Shown here: positions 7,245 to 8,556 of the stretch, in pieces
Numbering within the stretch: the stretch's first letter is position 1
How the letters are laid out: every line of letters begins with the position of its first letter
Assembly (NCBI GenBank): GCA_002694525.1
Contig: NZMN01000010.1
Location: 8,524-17,079, forward strand
Reading direction: 5' to 3'
DNA length: 8,556 nucleotides
Source of the DNA: Methanobacteriota archaeon
GTDB taxonomy: Archaea > Thermoplasmatota > Poseidoniia > Poseidoniales > Poseidoniaceae
The notes under the pieces: generated by a model
Seen by the model: the letters and a program-made list of their open reading frames with translations, nothing else
Database searches by the model: none
What the model was told of the DNA's origin: nothing
Translations under genes and position numbers: made by a program

Positions 7245-7246
7245 AT

Positions 7247-8545
7247 TCAACCTTGACGCAGTTCCTTGAGCCATTGTTCGACCAACGTTTGCGTTCGGTG
7301 GCCTTCGTGGGCGTGCAATCGTGCTGCCAGGGCATCGACCTCTTCACCCACTGCGCCTGCGCTCACGGCCATGTTCTTGGCGTGGAGTTTCATGTGGCCA
7401 GCTTGGATGCCTTTCGTTGAGAGCGCCCGAAGTGCACCGAGGTTTTGCGCAAGACCAGCGCAGAGGATGATTCCTGCGAGTTCCTGAGCGGTCTCAACAC
7501 CGAGGATGGCCAGGTTTGCCTGAGCGGCAGGGTGTACTTTTGACGCGCCGCCAACGATGCCAACCGCCATGGGCAGTTCCATCGTGCCCAGAAGATTTCC
7601 TTCGGGGGTCTGGGACCAGTTCGACATGGAGGTGTAGCGGCCGTCCTGCATGGTGGTCCATGCATGACACCCCGCTTCGATGGCGCGCCAGTCCTGCCCG
7701 CAGGCCAGTGCAACGCTGCTGATGGCGTTCATCACGCCTTTGTTGTGGGTGGTGGCTCGATAGGGGTCCTCAACCGCAAAGGCATGGGCTTCAAGAATCC
7801 CCTGAATCACAGCGAGGCCGTCCTCCCTCGTGCCGTCAGAAGCCATTTCCTCGGGCGTAAAGACGGCTTGAACGCGTGCGAGTCGATGCCCGGCGAGGTT
7901 GGAGAGAATACGAAGGTGAGCCCGTCCACCGGTTAATGCCTCCAGTCGAGGTGCCACGCGCTCGGCCATGGTGTTCACGGCGTTGGCGCCCATCGCGTCG
8001 CGGCAGTCGACCAGCAGGTGCACCACAAGCATGCTGCCGAGGGGGGTGTTGAGGCGTCGAACCTCCATGTCTTTGCAGCCGCCGCCAAGGGCGATCATGC
8101 GGGATGGAACATCGTTGCAGAACACCATCAATTCCTCCTTTGCTTGGAGGACACGTTCCGTCGCTTGTTCATGGTCCTCCACGTCAAGCAGTTGGATTTG
8201 TCCGATCATGATGGGGCGGTCGTTGTTGGTTGTGAATCCTCCAAGCTTCAGGCATCGTTTTGCCATGTTGGATGCCGCTGCGACAACGCTTGATTCCTCG
8301 AGGCAAAACGGGATGAGGTAGTGCTTTTTGTCGATCACGAAATTGGTGGCAACACCCACGGGCAGGGACATGGTTCCCACGACGTTCTCAATCATCCGAT
8401 CCGCAGCGATTTCGTCGAGTTCTCCGTGGCTTGCAAGGGCCTGAACGTGGTCTTGCGTCAAGCCGCATGCTTTGGCGACCAATTCAAGCCGTTCCTTGAC
8501 GGTCAATTTGTACAATCCTTTCACGCGACTGTTCTCCACCGGCAT
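7247..8545 (-). CDS. mvaA: Class II (degradative-type) hydroxymethylglutaryl-CoA reductase
   Basis: This enzyme interconverts HMG-CoA and mevalonate with NAD(P)H. In an archaeon it should run toward mevalonate and supply isoprenoid membrane lipids. The 432 residues match the Pseudomonas mevalonii class II enzyme (about 428) in length and motifs. These are MIENVVGT (51-58), catalytic Glu in LEESSVVAAAS (E84), the cofactor-domain motif DAMGANAVNTMAE (183-195), catalytic Lys in THNKG (K269), Asp in GQDWRAIEAG (D285), and catalytic His in GHMKLHAKNMA (H388), followed by the C-terminal flap domain. All four catalytic residues are present. D145 may correspond to the P. mevalonii aspartate that favours NADH, but the alignment there is uncertain. 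No membrane anchor is present, so it should be cytosolic. The start at 8545 has a Shine-Dalgarno and fits family length; only 11 nt upstream are visible. The gene converges on scpB and is unrelated to it in function. The archaeal symbol hmgA is also used. Confidence 0.96.
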   Translation of the reverse strand: MPVENSRVKGLYKLTVKERLELVAKACGLTQDHVQALASHGELDEIAADRMIENVVGTMSLPVGVATNFVIDKKHYLIPFCLEESSVVAAASNMAKRCLKLGGFTTNNDRPIMIGQIQLLDVEDHEQATERVLQAKEELMVFCNDVPSRMIALGGGCKDMEVRRLNTPLGSMLVVHLLVDCRDAMGANAVNTMAERVAPRLEALTGGRAHLRILSNLAGHRLARVQAVFTPEEMASDGTREDGLAVIQGILEAHAFAVEDPYRATTHNKGVMNAISSVALACGQDWRAIEAGCHAWTTMQDGRYTSMSNWSQTPEGNLLGTMELPMAVGIVGGASKVHPAAQANLAILGVETAQELAGIILCAGLAQNLGALRALSTKGIQAGHMKLHAKNMAVSAGAVGEEVDALAARLHAHEGHRTQTLVEQWLKELRQG

Positions 8546-8549
8546 GGTG

Positions 8550-8555
8550 CTCCCT
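8550..8555 (-). promoter_or_regulatory. Shine-Dalgarno of the HMG-CoA reductase gene
   Basis: On the minus strand AGGGAG ends 4 nt before the ATG at 8545-8543. It supports this start, although the promoter lies outside the window. Confidence 0.5.
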
Positions 8556-8556
8556 G

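Overview
The window looks like a piece of an archaeal chromosome. The best guess is a marine Thermoplasmatota, of the Marine Group II (Poseidoniales) type. This is inferred from three things: an archaeal-style SMC head followed by ScpA and ScpB, a class II HMG-CoA reductase (the form found in several Thermoplasmata and in Archaeoglobus), and compact, moderately GC-rich, strongly acidic coding sequence. No rRNA or tRNA is present to confirm the lineage. There are no mobile elements, CRISPR arrays or RNA genes that I can support, and coding density is very high.

Layout, left to right. Positions 1-512 (minus) hold the N-terminal third of L-aspartate oxidase, NadB, which runs off the left edge. 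After a 77-bp divergent spacer, 590-1357 (plus) encodes an unrecognised 255-residue membrane protein with four predicted helices and a C-terminal four-cysteine knuckle. A 133-bp spacer follows, holding a small GC hairpin and a TATA-like element. Then comes a tight plus-strand operon: smc (1491-5390), scpA (5400-6623) and scpB (6633-7244), joined by two 9-nt spacers that each carry a Shine-Dalgarno sequence. The HMG-CoA reductase gene (7247-8545, minus) converges on scpB with only 2 nt between the stop codons.

The three operon genes encode the whole SMC-ScpAB complex, the prokaryotic condensin: the SMC ATPase dimer, the kleisin ScpA that bridges its heads, and the winged-helix partner ScpB. 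Together they compact and help segregate the chromosome. NadB (first step of de novo NAD synthesis) and HMG-CoA reductase (committed step to mevalonate and the isoprenoid lipids) are separate metabolic genes on the other strand.

Most of the window is ordinary housekeeping sequence. The points most worth a second look are the roughly 113-residue acidic C-terminal tail on SMC with a duplicated short motif, the long N- and C-terminal extensions on ScpA, and the uncharacterised zinc-knuckle membrane protein next to the condensin operon. I see no convincing wholly new system.
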